A stretch of DNA of 64,000 nucleotides, from the NCBI GenBank assembly GCA_013389115.1, contig JACADY010000043.1, forward strand, positions 17,731 to 81,730. The letters run 5' to 3'. This document shows positions 37,578 to 45,568 of the stretch, piece by piece. Both the position numbers and the translations under genes were made by a program. Numbering within the stretch: position 1 is the stretch's first letter; each line of letters opens with the position of its first letter. Below the pieces are notes generated by a model that had not been told where the DNA came from, did not search any database, and saw only the letters and a list, made by a program, of their open reading frames with translations. This DNA comes from Alphaproteobacteria bacterium. Its GTDB lineage: Bacteria > Pseudomonadota > Alphaproteobacteria > Micropepsales > Micropepsaceae.

Positions 37578-38440
37578 GCGCGATCAATCCCGCCCAGGAA
37601 CGCGTCGATCGCGTCGATCGCCTCTTCCTCATCGAGGAAAGGGGCGTGGCCGCGCGCCTTGACCTCCACCGATTTCAGGTCGGGCCTTGCCTCGTGCATG
37701 CGGGCAAGGATGCCGGGCGAGAGGAGGTCGGAGTTCTCGCCCCTGACGACGAGGGTCGGGGTTGGCGCCATGGCCTTGAAGACGGCCCAAGGATCCGCGC
37801 CTCCCGCTTCGCCCGCAGCGGCGGCCTCGCGGATGGCATCGCCGATGCGGGTGTCATAATCGAGCCGGGGGCGGCCTCTTTCGTCGCGAAAGGTCGAACG
37901 GGCAAAGCGCATCCAGCCCGCCTCATCGAGCGCGAACATGGGGGCGTTCAGGGATTTGACGAGACGCACCGCGTCCTCCCAGCTTTCGGGTTCCGCGATC
38001 CGGCCGGCATAGCCAAGGATGCGCGCTATGCCCTCGGGCGCCAGTTCGGGGCCGATATCGTTCAGGACGATCCCGGCGACCGCCGCCGGGCGCATGACGG
38101 CCATGCCCGATGCGATGAGGCCTCCGCGCGAGGTGCCGATGATGATGACCCGCTCGAGCCGTTCCGCCGCCATCAACGCAAAGACATCGGCGATCTCAAC
38201 CGGGATCGCATAGTTCTTGTAGTTGGGGTCGTAGGCAGAGCGCCCCCGGCCCCTCAAATCGGGCGCGATGACACGGCGCGTCTTCGCCAGGTGCGCGGCG
38301 ATGCCTTCGAAATCCTTCGAATTGCGCGTGAGGCCGGGCAGGCAGAGCACCGGAGTGAGCGCGTCGTGCGCGGCCGCATAGTCCCGAAAATAGAGCGCCA
38401 GACCATCGCCCGCACGATAGGTTGCTTCCCGATAGGACAC
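37574..38440 (-). CDS. Alpha/beta hydrolase
   Basis: 288 residues. The nucleophile elbow is IIIGTSRGGLIASGMAV, the oxyanion segment is LCLPGLTRNSKDFEGIA, and the catalytic His is in ARGHAPFLDEEEAI. The RGRGRSAYDP motif is common in esterase/lactonase-like members. Substrate unknown. It is convergent with the crotonase gene and about 50 bases downstream of the lytic transglycosylase gene. Confidence 0.85.
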   Translation of the reverse strand: MSYREATYRAGDGLALYFRDYAAAHDALTPVLCLPGLTRNSKDFEGIAAHLAKTRRVIAPDLRGRGRSAYDPNYKNYAIPVEIADVFALMAAERLERVIIIGTSRGGLIASGMAVMRPAAVAGIVLNDIGPELAPEGIARILGYAGRIAEPESWEDAVRLVKSLNAPMFALDEAGWMRFARSTFRDERGRPRLDYDTRIGDAIREAAAAGEAGGADPWAVFKAMAPTPTLVVRGENSDLLSPGILARMHEARPDLKSVEVKARGHAPFLDEEEAIDAIDAFLGGIDRA

Positions 38441-38490
38441 GGCGCTTCCCCTTCAATCAATCCCACAAGTGCCACTCAAGAGGGGAGAGC

Positions 38491-40725
38491 TTAGGAATTA
38501 GGGTCCGGTTTGGGAATGGGCCGAATGAGCGGTTCGGCCGCTTCCAGCGGGCCTGACGTTTCGCCTTCCGTGCGATCCGGCGCCGGCGCCGGGACAGGAA
38601 CGGATGGGGAAGGCGAGGCCGATAGGGGCAGGGCCGTCTCCTCGGGCTCAAAGGGGCCGCCAATTCTTGGCGGCGGCGCGCTGGAGCCGCGATAGAGGTC
38701 ACCCATGAGGCTCAACGGCACCTCCGCGCGGGCGAGCCGTGCGCGATAGATCTGCGTGTTCTCCAGCACGCGCTGGACATAGTTGCGCGTCTCGGAGAAT
38801 GGGATCTGCTCGATCCAGTCGATGGGATCAACGCCATTGCGCGGGTCGCCATACTCGCCGATCCACTGCCGCACGCGTCCGGCCCCGGCATTGTAGGCCG
38901 CGATCGTGAGGATGTAGGAACCGTCAAAGCTCGCCAGAAGATCGGACAGGTGAGCCATTCCGATCGACATGTTGTAGGTGGCATCGCCTATGAGCTTGTT
39001 GCGATGGTAGTCGACGCCGTGACGCCTAGCCGTCTGACGCGCCGTCTCGGGAAGGAGCTGCATGATGCCTTGGGCATTGGCCCCGGATACGGCCATCGGA
39101 TCGAATTCGCTTTCCTGCCGGGAAAGGCCAAGGACGAGCGCCGGCTCAGGCGGGGTGCCGCGGCCGCGATACTTGGGCACGCTCAAGACGGGATAGGCAT
39201 AGGCGAGGACCGAAATCTGCTTTTGCATCGCGCGCTTGGCGACGCGGATCGCCAGCTCAGGGTGACCCAGTTCGCGCATCAACTCGGCGAGCAGGGCATA
39301 GGTTTCCCGCGATTCCGCGACATCGGCGAAATGCAGTGCAAAAACGCGCACATATTCTTCGGCGCCGATGCGGTTGAGGAGGCGAATGGCGGCGGCCAGT
39401 TCCTCGGCATTGAAGGATTTGCGGCTGGCGCCTGTGTCGATGCGCTCATCGTTGATGGCAAAGCGGCCCTTGGGCTTGAGCGCGATGAGCGCGAGCTGGC
39501 CATAAAAGGTCTCGGGGAAGCGCGCCGCGGCGCCGTAGGCGGCCATGGCGCCAGGCTTGTCGCCGGTGCGCTCCAAGGCGCGGGCCAACCAGTAATTGGC
39601 GCGGGCGAGGCTGATCGGATAGGTGACGCCACTCTTCAGGCGCTGGAAATGGCCTTGCGCCTTTTGCGCATCGTTGAGAAAGCGCAAGGCGATCCAGCCG
39701 GCCAGGAACTCGGCTTCGGCGAAGTTGACGCCCGCGGTGAGGCCGTGGCCGGCCACCATGTCATAGGCCTTGGAGAATTGCCGGTTCTCGATCGCGTTGC
39801 GCGCCTGGATGTTGCGCTCCTTCCACCAGTCCTCCGGCCGGCGGAGCGCTTGAGGCGAGGAGGGAGCCGACAAGATCAGCGGCCAGGCCTCCGGGTCGCG
39901 CCCCTTGAGGCGGCTATAGCGGGCCCGATCGAAAAGGAGGCCTGAATCGGCCCGCAGGGATTGCGGCACAAGCGAGATCGCGGTTTCGGCACCACGGACA
40001 TTCGTCGCCAGCTTGATGCGTGCCTCGGCCAGTTTGCGGGCGTCGCTATCGATCGTGCTCATGAGCCGTTGCGCCGCGGCACGTTCATCGTCCCAGAGCA
40101 GGCGGTCGATACGCAGCGCGTTGATCTGGGGCGTCAGCACCTCCCTATAGCGCGACAGCAATTCCTTTTCGCGCGCGGCCGTGAACGTGCCATCGATCCA
40201 GCCTTCCTGGATGAGCTGCACGCCACGTGCCCGCTCACCCTTGGCGAGGAGCGCCTCACCCAGCTTGACCTTGCCGTCGGGCGAGGAGGGCTCACGCCCC
40301 TTGAACCAGGCGATCACCTGATCGGGCTCAAGGGTGGTGGGGAGCTGGCGTTCGGCATTGCGCCGCATCTTCTCGATGCGCGGCCAGCCGGGCGAGGATT
40401 CGATAAAGCGCGAAATCTCGCCATAGGGTGCGATCGAGTTGTCGGCCGCGTAATAGCGCCAGCGCACGATCTTGGCCGCGAGGGGATCGTCCATCTGACC
40501 GGCAAAGGCGAGCGCCGCGCTCCAGTCGTAACGCGCGGCCGCCTCAAAGGCGCTTTCAAGCAGGGCAGTGTCGCTCTTCGCCACCTTCATGATGGGCGGC
40601 TTTGAACGCGGCACTGGCTCCGGCGCCGTCGTCGCGCCAAAGGCAATCGACGGCACGAGCGCCAACAGCCCCGCCACTACCGCCCCTTTCACGATCATGC
40701 GCCCCATTCGCACTCCGCCGCTCAT
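38491..40725 (-). CDS. Soluble lytic murein transglycosylase (Slt70-like)
   Basis: About 744 residues. It has a signal peptide (VVAGLLALVPSIAFGA), then a long superhelical alpha-domain of TPR-like repeats (PEAWPLILSAPSSPQALRRP; KPGAMAAYGAAARFPETFY). The C-terminal SLT domain has its catalytic Glu in GLSRQESEFDPMAVSGANAQ and GIMQLLPETARQ. It cleaves peptidoglycan in the periplasm. A Pro-rich tail (LSASPSPSVPVPAPAPD) follows the catalytic domain. The track start at 40767 is a TTG with no site; ATG 40725 (or 40707) is preferred. Confidence 0.88.
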   Translation of the reverse strand: MSGGVRMGRMIVKGAVVAGLLALVPSIAFGATTAPEPVPRSKPPIMKVAKSDTALLESAFEAAARYDWSAALAFAGQMDDPLAAKIVRWRYYAADNSIAPYGEISRFIESSPGWPRIEKMRRNAERQLPTTLEPDQVIAWFKGREPSSPDGKVKLGEALLAKGERARGVQLIQEGWIDGTFTAAREKELLSRYREVLTPQINALRIDRLLWDDERAAAQRLMSTIDSDARKLAEARIKLATNVRGAETAISLVPQSLRADSGLLFDRARYSRLKGRDPEAWPLILSAPSSPQALRRPEDWWKERNIQARNAIENRQFSKAYDMVAGHGLTAGVNFAEAEFLAGWIALRFLNDAQKAQGHFQRLKSGVTYPISLARANYWLARALERTGDKPGAMAAYGAAARFPETFYGQLALIALKPKGRFAINDERIDTGASRKSFNAEELAAAIRLLNRIGAEEYVRVFALHFADVAESRETYALLAELMRELGHPELAIRVAKRAMQKQISVLAYAYPVLSVPKYRGRGTPPEPALVLGLSRQESEFDPMAVSGANAQGIMQLLPETARQTARRHGVDYHRNKLIGDATYNMSIGMAHLSDLLASFDGSYILTIAAYNAGAGRVRQWIGEYGDPRNGVDPIDWIEQIPFSETRNYVQRVLENTQIYRARLARAEVPLSLMGDLYRGSSAPPPRIGGPFEPEETALPLSASPSPSVPVPAPAPDRTEGETSGPLEAAEPLIRPIPKPDPNS

Positions 40726-40867
40726 CGCGCCATGCCCCAGACATGCCAAACTTGTTTTAGGCAGCAATGTTTAAGGAAGCTAGCCTCTGAGCGTTGCTGT
40801 CCCACAACTTATTCAAAGGTTCGGCCGTTTGCCTTTCCATTGCCTTGTTGGCTCACTAGAGTCCGCT

Positions 40868-40966
40868 CCCGCCTTCGCGGGCACAAGCTTTTCGGGAAAG
40901 CGCTCGCGATTCCTTCGTTTGTCGCGCTTTCTGCCGAAAACCGGTGGCCACTTTTCGGGAAAGCGC
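40868..40966. repeat. REP-like hairpin repeat, copy A
   Basis: Contains CCCGC-CTTC-GCGGG (40868-40881). A larger imperfect palindrome follows: GCGCTTTCTGCCGAAAA (40924-40940) against TTTTCGGGAAAGCGC (40952-40966), loop CCGGTGGCCAC. The 15-mer TTTTCGGGAAAGCGC occurs twice (also about 40890). The elements resemble copy B at 43131 and a type of dispersed intergenic repeat common in rhizobial genomes. It lies just upstream of dapA. Confidence 0.65.
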
Positions 40967-41006
40967 TTTATTGTTCGCGCAGATTCCAGTCTGAAAGGCC
41001 TTCACC

Positions 41007-41903
41007 ATGGCGTTCGCGCCACACCAGATCCACGGTTCCATCGTTGCCCTCATCACCCCCTTCCGGGACGGTAAGGTTGACGAAGATGCCTTTGCACGTT
41101 TCGTCACGTGGCAGATTGCCGAGGGGACGCACGGTCTTGTGCCGACCGGCACGACGGGCGAAAGCCCGACCCTCAGCCATGATGAGCACAAGCGCGTGGT
41201 GGAACTATGCATCAAAGCCGCCAAGGGCCGGGTGCCGGTGATCGCGGGAACGGGCTCCAATTCGACCGAGGAGGCGATCGAGCTCACCCGGCATGCAAAA
41301 TCGGCCGGGGCCGATGCGGCGCTCGTCGTTACCCCCTACTACAACAAGCCGACGCAGGAAGGGCTCTACCTTCACTATAAGGCGATCTGCGAGGCGGTTG
41401 AGCTGCCTGTCTTCATCTACAACATTCCCGCCCGCAGCGTCGTTGACATGTCTGTGGAGACGATGGCGCGCCTCTCGCGCATCAAGGGCATCGTGGGCGT
41501 CAAGGATGCAACCGCCAATCTTGCGCGCGTGAGCCAGCAACGTCTGGCGGCGGGACAAGACTTCGTTCAGCTCTCAGGCGAGGACGCAACGGCGCTCGGC
41601 TTCAATGCTCATGGCGGCCGGGGCTGCATCTCCGTCACGGCAAACGTGGCGCCAAGGCTGTGCGCCCGCTTTCAGGAGGCTTGCCTGAAAGGAGATTATG
41701 CGGCCGCGCTGGCGATCCAGGATCAGCTGATGCCGCTCCACGATGCGCTGTTCATCGAATCCAATCCCGGGCCGGTCAAGTATGCGGCGAGCCTGCTTCG
41801 GCTATGCGGCGCCGAAACGCGGCTGCCCCTCGCGCCCATTTCGGAGGCCACGAAGGCGCGGGTCGCCAAGGCCCTTGAACAGGCTGGAATAAGCGCCACC
41901 TGA
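41007..41903 (+). CDS. dapA: 4-hydroxy-tetrahydrodipicolinate synthase
   Basis: 298 residues, class I aldolase fold. It condenses pyruvate with aspartate semialdehyde in the lysine/diaminopimelate pathway. Motifs: [14 protein letters not shown], catalytic Tyr in [14 protein letters not shown], and Schiff-base Lys in [14 protein letters not shown]. Five bases separate its stop from smpB, a conserved rhizobial pairing. Confidence 0.96.
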   Translation: MAFAPHQIHGSIVALITPFRDGKVDEDAFARFVTWQIAEGTHGLVPTGTTGESPTLSHDEHKRVVELCIKAAKGRVPVIAGTGSNSTEEAIELTRHAKSAGADAALVVTPYYNKPTQEGLYLHYKAICEAVELPVFIYNIPARSVVDMSVETMARLSRIKGIVGVKDATANLARVSQQRLAAGQDFVQLSGEDATALGFNAHGGRGCISVTANVAPRLCARFQEACLKGDYAAALAIQDQLMPLHDALFIESNPGPVKYAASLLRLCGAETRLPLAPISEATKARVAKALEQAGISAT

Positions 41904-41908
41904 TCGCA

Positions 41909-42385
41909 ATGGCCAAGAAAAAAGACGATTCCGCCATCAAGGTGGTCGCAGACAACCGGAAGGCGCGGTTCAACTATGCGATCGATGACTCGGTCGAGGC
42001 GGGCATTCAGCTCCTCGGCACGGAGGTGAAGGCGCTGCGCGGCGGCCATGCGACGATTGCTGAATCCTACGCGCAGGCGAAGGACGGCGAGATCGTGCTC
42101 ATCAACGCCTATATTCCTGAATATGAAGGCGGAAATCGCTTCAACCATGAGACGCGCCGGCCCCGCCGGTTGTTGCTGCATCGCCGGCAAATCGCGCAAC
42201 TCTCGCAGGCCGTCCAGCGTGAAGGCATGACGCTCATTCCGCTGAAGCTCTATTTCAATGAGAAGGGCCGGGCCAAGGTGCAGCTCGGGCTCGCGCGGGG
42301 CAAAAAGCTGCACGACAAGCGCGAGACGGAAAAGTCCCGCGACTGGCAGCGCGACAAGGCGCGGCTGATGCGCATGAAAGGGTAG
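41909..42385 (+). CDS. smpB: SsrA-binding protein SmpB
   Basis: 158 residues: [40 protein letters not shown] and a C-terminal basic tail ([19 protein letters not shown]) that mimics the codon-anticodon duplex. It delivers tmRNA to stalled ribosomes. The ssrA gene was not found in the window. Confidence 0.97.
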   Translation: MAKKKDDSAIKVVADNRKARFNYAIDDSVEAGIQLLGTEVKALRGGHATIAESYAQAKDGEIVLINAYIPEYEGGNRFNHETRRPRRLLLHRRQIAQLSQAVQREGMTLIPLKLYFNEKGRAKVQLGLARGKKLHDKRETEKSRDWQRDKARLMRMKG

Positions 42386-42389
42386 GCTC

Positions 42390-43061
42390 ATGGCCAGCAG
42401 CGATGACCCAGACGATGAAGGCAAGATCAAGGACAAGCTGATCCAGTCCAAGGAGAAATGGGCGCGGGAGGGTCGGCTCCTGACGGGCCGCCCGGACAAG
42501 GTGAAGGCGAACCGGCTGCCGCCCGGACAGCGGGAGGTGAAGAACTGGCCCGTCCTTGACCTCGGCGTTCAACCCAATATCCCCAAGGATATCTGGCGGC
42601 TGCGGATCGAGGGTCTTGTTGAGAACCCTGTGACGTGGAATTTCGAGGCCTTCATGGCCCAGCCGCAATCCGATTTCGTCTCGGATATTCATTGCGTGAC
42701 GGCCTGGAGCCGGTTCGATAATCGCTGGCAGGGGGTCTCCTCGGCCCATATTCTTGAGACCGTGCGGCCGAAGGCGGAAGCGCGTCACGTCGTCTTCCAT
42801 TCCTCAGATGGCTATACGACGAATGTCTCGCTTCCCGTTTTTGCTGAGGCGAACGTGCTTCTTGCGCATTCCTGGGAAGGCGCTCCCCTGACGCGCGAGC
42901 ATGGCGGGCCGGTCCGGGTCGTCATTCCCGATTGGTATTTCTGGAAAAGTGCCAAGTGGGTGACGCGGATCGTCTTTCTCGCCGAGGACAGGCCAGGCTT
43001 CTGGGAGACGCGCGGCTATCACAACGAAGGCGATCCCTGGAGCGAAGAACGCTATGGCTGA
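42390..43061 (+). CDS. Sulfite oxidase-like molybdopterin oxidoreductase (cytoplasmic)
   Basis: 223 residues of the sulfite oxidase/YedY molybdopterin-binding fold. It has IEGLVENPVTWNFEAF, DIHCVTAWSRFDNRWQGV with the Cys that ligates molybdenum, and GGPVRVVIPDWYFWKSAKWV. Unlike MsrP (YedY) it has no twin-arginine leader; the N-terminus is charged (MASSDDPDDEGKIKDKLIQS). It belongs to the small sulfite-oxidase-like subfamily of unknown substrate. It starts four bases after smpB and ends before a hairpin with a T-tail. Confidence 0.85.
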   Translation: MASSDDPDDEGKIKDKLIQSKEKWAREGRLLTGRPDKVKANRLPPGQREVKNWPVLDLGVQPNIPKDIWRLRIEGLVENPVTWNFEAFMAQPQSDFVSDIHCVTAWSRFDNRWQGVSSAHILETVRPKAEARHVVFHSSDGYTTNVSLPVFAEANVLLAHSWEGAPLTREHGGPVRVVIPDWYFWKSAKWVTRIVFLAEDRPGFWETRGYHNEGDPWSEERYG

Positions 43062-43130
43062 GGGTTAGCAGGGCATATCTTCAATGAATATCGCCGCGCC
43101 ACTCTCTCTTTGTATTGTCGCAACGTTTAC

Positions 43131-43174
43131 GCGGAAAACCGGTGCCATCCCCGCCGTTGCGGGGACATGCTTTT
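43131..43174. repeat. REP-like hairpin repeat, copy B (possible terminator)
   Basis: GCGGAAAACCGGTGCCA is followed by a perfect 7-bp hairpin TCCCCGC-CGTT-GCGGGGA (43148-43165) and CATGCTTTTT. The stem plus T-run would also work as a terminator for the sulfite-oxidase-like gene. Both halves echo copy A (GAAAACCGGTGGCCA; CCCGC-CTTC-GCGGG then AAGCTTTT) in a different order. Confidence 0.6.
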
Positions 43175-43201
43175 TGCGCACGTTGCTCTGACTGCTGGGC
43201 T

Positions 43202-43855
43202 CTAACTGCTGGCTTCCAGCCGCGCGCGGATGTCCTTAAACACGTCCTCGAACTTCTTGGCCGTCAGCCTGCCCGTGTTCGTGTTGTAGCGCGAACAATG
43301 AAAACTATCGATGAGGAGGAGCCCGCCCGCCAGTTCGTGAACGGCGCCATGGGCGAAGGGCGCCGCCTTCAGCTTTACCCCCAGAACGGCGCAGACGCTC
43401 TCATGCGCGATGCGGCCAAGGGCAAGCACGATCCTGAGGCGCGGAAGCTGGGCCAAGCGATAGGCGAGGAATTGCCGGCAGGTGGCGATTTCCGCCCGTT
43501 CGGGCTTGTTCTGCGGGGGCACGCAGCGCACGGCATTGGTAATGAGCGTATCGATGAGCGTGAGACCGTCATCCGCGCGCTCCGCATAGGTGCCGCGGGC
43601 AAAGCCATATGCGAGGAGCGTGGCGTAGAGAAGCTGTCCGGCGAAGTCGCCGGTGAAGGGGCGGCCGGTGCGGTTGGCGCCGCGCAAGCCCGGGGCGAGG
43701 CCCACGATGGCCAGCCGGGCCTTTTCCTCGCCAAAGGAGGGAACGGCGCCGTTGAACCAGTCCGGCTCGGCAGCAGAGTTTTCCAGCCTGAAGGCGGCAA
43801 GGCGAGGGCAGAGGCCGCAATCCTTCGGCGGCTCGGCCGGGGCTTGCGGGCGCAC
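43202..43855 (-). CDS. Type 5 uracil-DNA glycosylase (UDGb)
   Basis: 217 residues. An N-terminal Cys pair (DCGLCPRL) with later Cys residues fits an iron-sulfur cluster. Motif A is GLAPGLRGANRTGRPF, the UDGb form lacking the polar catalytic residue of other classes. Motif B is HCSRYNTNTGRLT. UDGb enzymes remove uracil and other deaminated bases such as hypoxanthine. The GTG start directly follows the stop of the upstream NYN gene, so the two are co-expressed. Confidence 0.85.
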   Translation of the reverse strand: MRPQAPAEPPKDCGLCPRLAAFRLENSAAEPDWFNGAVPSFGEEKARLAIVGLAPGLRGANRTGRPFTGDFAGQLLYATLLAYGFARGTYAERADDGLTLIDTLITNAVRCVPPQNKPERAEIATCRQFLAYRLAQLPRLRIVLALGRIAHESVCAVLGVKLKAAPFAHGAVHELAGGLLLIDSFHCSRYNTNTGRLTAKKFEDVFKDIRARLEASS

Positions 43856-44437
43856 CTAGCGCTCGTCGGTGGCGCGGTCGCCGTTGACGTAAGACTGCGT
43901 GCGCTGGTTCGGTTCACGCGCGATGAAGGGGCGCAGGTCGTCAAGCTCGATGAACATGTCGGCCTGGCGGCGCAAATCGTCGGACACCATGGGCGGGGAG
44001 GAGCGGATGGTGGAGACGACGCTGACGCGGCGACCCTTGCGCTGGAGCGCCTCCACGAGGCGGCGGAAGTCGCCGTCGCCCGAGAAAATGATGAGGTGAT
44101 CGACGGTCTCGGCCATTTCCATGGCATCGATCGCAAGCTCGATGTCCATGTTGCCCTTCACCTTCCGGCGGCCGAGCGCGTCGGTATATTCCTTCACCGG
44201 CTTCGTCACCATCGTGTAGCCGTTATAGTCGAGCCAATCGATCAGCGGGCGGATGGGCGAGTACTCCTCGCTCTCGGCCAATGCCGTGTAGTAGAAGGCG
44301 CGAACGAGCACGCCACGCTTGCCGAACTCGGTCAGCAGCTTCTTATAGTCGATGTCGAAGCCAAGCGCCTTGGCCGCGCCGTAGAGGTTGGAGCCGTCAA
44401 TGAAAATGGCGGTTCGCTCTTGGGGATAAAATCGCAT
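43856..44437 (-). CDS. NYN domain (LabA/DUF88) nuclease-like protein
   Basis: 193 residues from the ATG at 44437 (the track start at 44998 reads through folK antisense). All acidic residues of the PIN-like active site are in place: AIFIDGSNLYGAAK, KGNMDIELAIDAMEM and IIFSGDGDFRRLVEAL. NYN proteins are putative RNases. The C-terminal ~20 residues are polar. It is the first gene of a pair with UDGb and is divergent from folK. Confidence 0.88.
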   Translation of the reverse strand: MRFYPQERTAIFIDGSNLYGAAKALGFDIDYKKLLTEFGKRGVLVRAFYYTALAESEEYSPIRPLIDWLDYNGYTMVTKPVKEYTDALGRRKVKGNMDIELAIDAMEMAETVDHLIIFSGDGDFRRLVEALQRKGRRVSVVSTIRSSPPMVSDDLRRQADMFIELDDLRPFIAREPNQRTQSYVNGDRATDER

Positions 44438-44551
44438 CGTACTATCTCCGTCATCTGAAATGCGTCGGGGGGTATTTCCAAGAAGGATGTGGTTTGCCCT
44501 AATGACGTTCTCAAGCCAAGCACGTTGTTCTCGTGTCTGTGGGAGGCGCAA

Positions 44552-45052
44552 ATGAACGCGCAGGCGATCATCGCGCTCGGCGCCAATTTGCCCTCCGAAG
44601 TCGGGGCTCCCGCTCAGACACTGCGATCCGCTCTCAATCGCCTCGCTGGGCGCGTGAACGTGCGCGCCGTCTCGCGGTTCTATGCGACGCCCGCCTTTCC
44701 GCCCTCTGATCAGCCGCCCTTCGTCAATGCGGCGGCGCTCATTGAAACCGCGCTTTCGCCCCACGCGCTCCTTGATCTCTGCCTGGACACCGAAGCCGCG
44801 TTCGGGCGCGAGCGGCGTGTCAGTTGGGGCCCGCGGACACTTGACCTCGACCTCATCGACTATGGCGGACTGGTCTTGCGCGAGGAACGGCTGACCCTGC
44901 CACACCCTTCGGCAAGTTCGCGGGATTTCGTCCTCGTCCCGATCCGGGACATTGCGCCGGCGTGGCGGCATCCCGGGACAGGGGAGGAGATCGGCCAACT
45001 CCTGGAAAAGCTGGGTGTGAGGGGACTTGCGCTTGCACTAGAGATGGATTAA
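44552..45052 (+). CDS. folK: HPPK, 6-hydroxymethyl-dihydropterin pyrophosphokinase
   Basis: 166 residues from the ATG at 44552, which has GGGAGG five bases upstream. The ORF track begins at 44489 without a site. Motifs: IIALGANLPS at the N-terminus, PPFVNAAALIET, and the metal-binding RTLDLDLIDYGG. The enzyme makes the activated pterin for folate synthesis. rpoZ starts about 36 bases downstream. Confidence 0.94.
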   Translation: MNAQAIIALGANLPSEVGAPAQTLRSALNRLAGRVNVRAVSRFYATPAFPPSDQPPFVNAAALIETALSPHALLDLCLDTEAAFGRERRVSWGPRTLDLDLIDYGGLVLREERLTLPHPSASSRDFVLVPIRDIAPAWRHPGTGEEIGQLLEKLGVRGLALALEMD

Positions 45053-45088
45053 TCAGATTGTTTCCAAACTCGCTTGAAGGAGCTGCCG

Positions 45089-45472
45089 ATGGCGCGTGTC
45101 ACGGTCGAAGATTGCGTGGACAAGATCCCAAACCGGTTCGAACTGGTGCTGGTCGCCGCGCATCGCGCCCGTGCGCTTTCAGCCGGGGCGGCGCCGCTCG
45201 TCGATCGCGACAACGACAAGAATCCGGTCGTCTCGCTGCGTGAGATCGCGGCGGAGGAACTCACGCCGCCCGAACTGCACGAGGAGCTGGTGAAGAGCCT
45301 TCAGCGCCATTCGCAGATCGAGGAAGTGCCGAGCCTCAGCCCGCTCGTCACGGAAGCCGAAGACGTCATCGAGGACGTCAAAATGTCGGAAGAGGATTTC
45401 CTTCGCGCCATCAGCGTGGAGACCGAGCGCCGCGAAGAGGCGGAGGATGATTCCGGCGAAGGGGATCTTTAA
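45089..45472 (+). CDS. rpoZ: RNA polymerase omega subunit
   Basis: 127 residues from the ATG at 45089 with AAGGAG six bases upstream. It starts [20 protein letters not shown], the standard omega N-terminus, followed by a long acidic alphaproteobacterial C-terminal extension ([26 protein letters not shown]). Omega aids assembly of the beta-prime subunit and is part of a ppGpp site. It is upstream of rsh, the classical pairing. Confidence 0.96.
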   Translation: MARVTVEDCVDKIPNRFELVLVAAHRARALSAGAAPLVDRDNDKNPVVSLREIAAEELTPPELHEELVKSLQRHSQIEEVPSLSPLVTEAEDVIEDVKMSEEDFLRAISVETERREEAEDDSGEGDL

Positions 45473-45568
45473 GCCACCCAGTCCGGCGCGAAACGCATCC
45501 GGCTTTGGTCTGTCTCCTCCCGCCCGGCGCGGGACCAATCGCGCGCGATGCTGCAGGCAGGTCTTGCC

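Noticed and set aside
43115-44458. 447-codon plus-strand ORF
   Set aside because: Antisense to UDGb and NYN genes, both of which have intact catalytic motifs.
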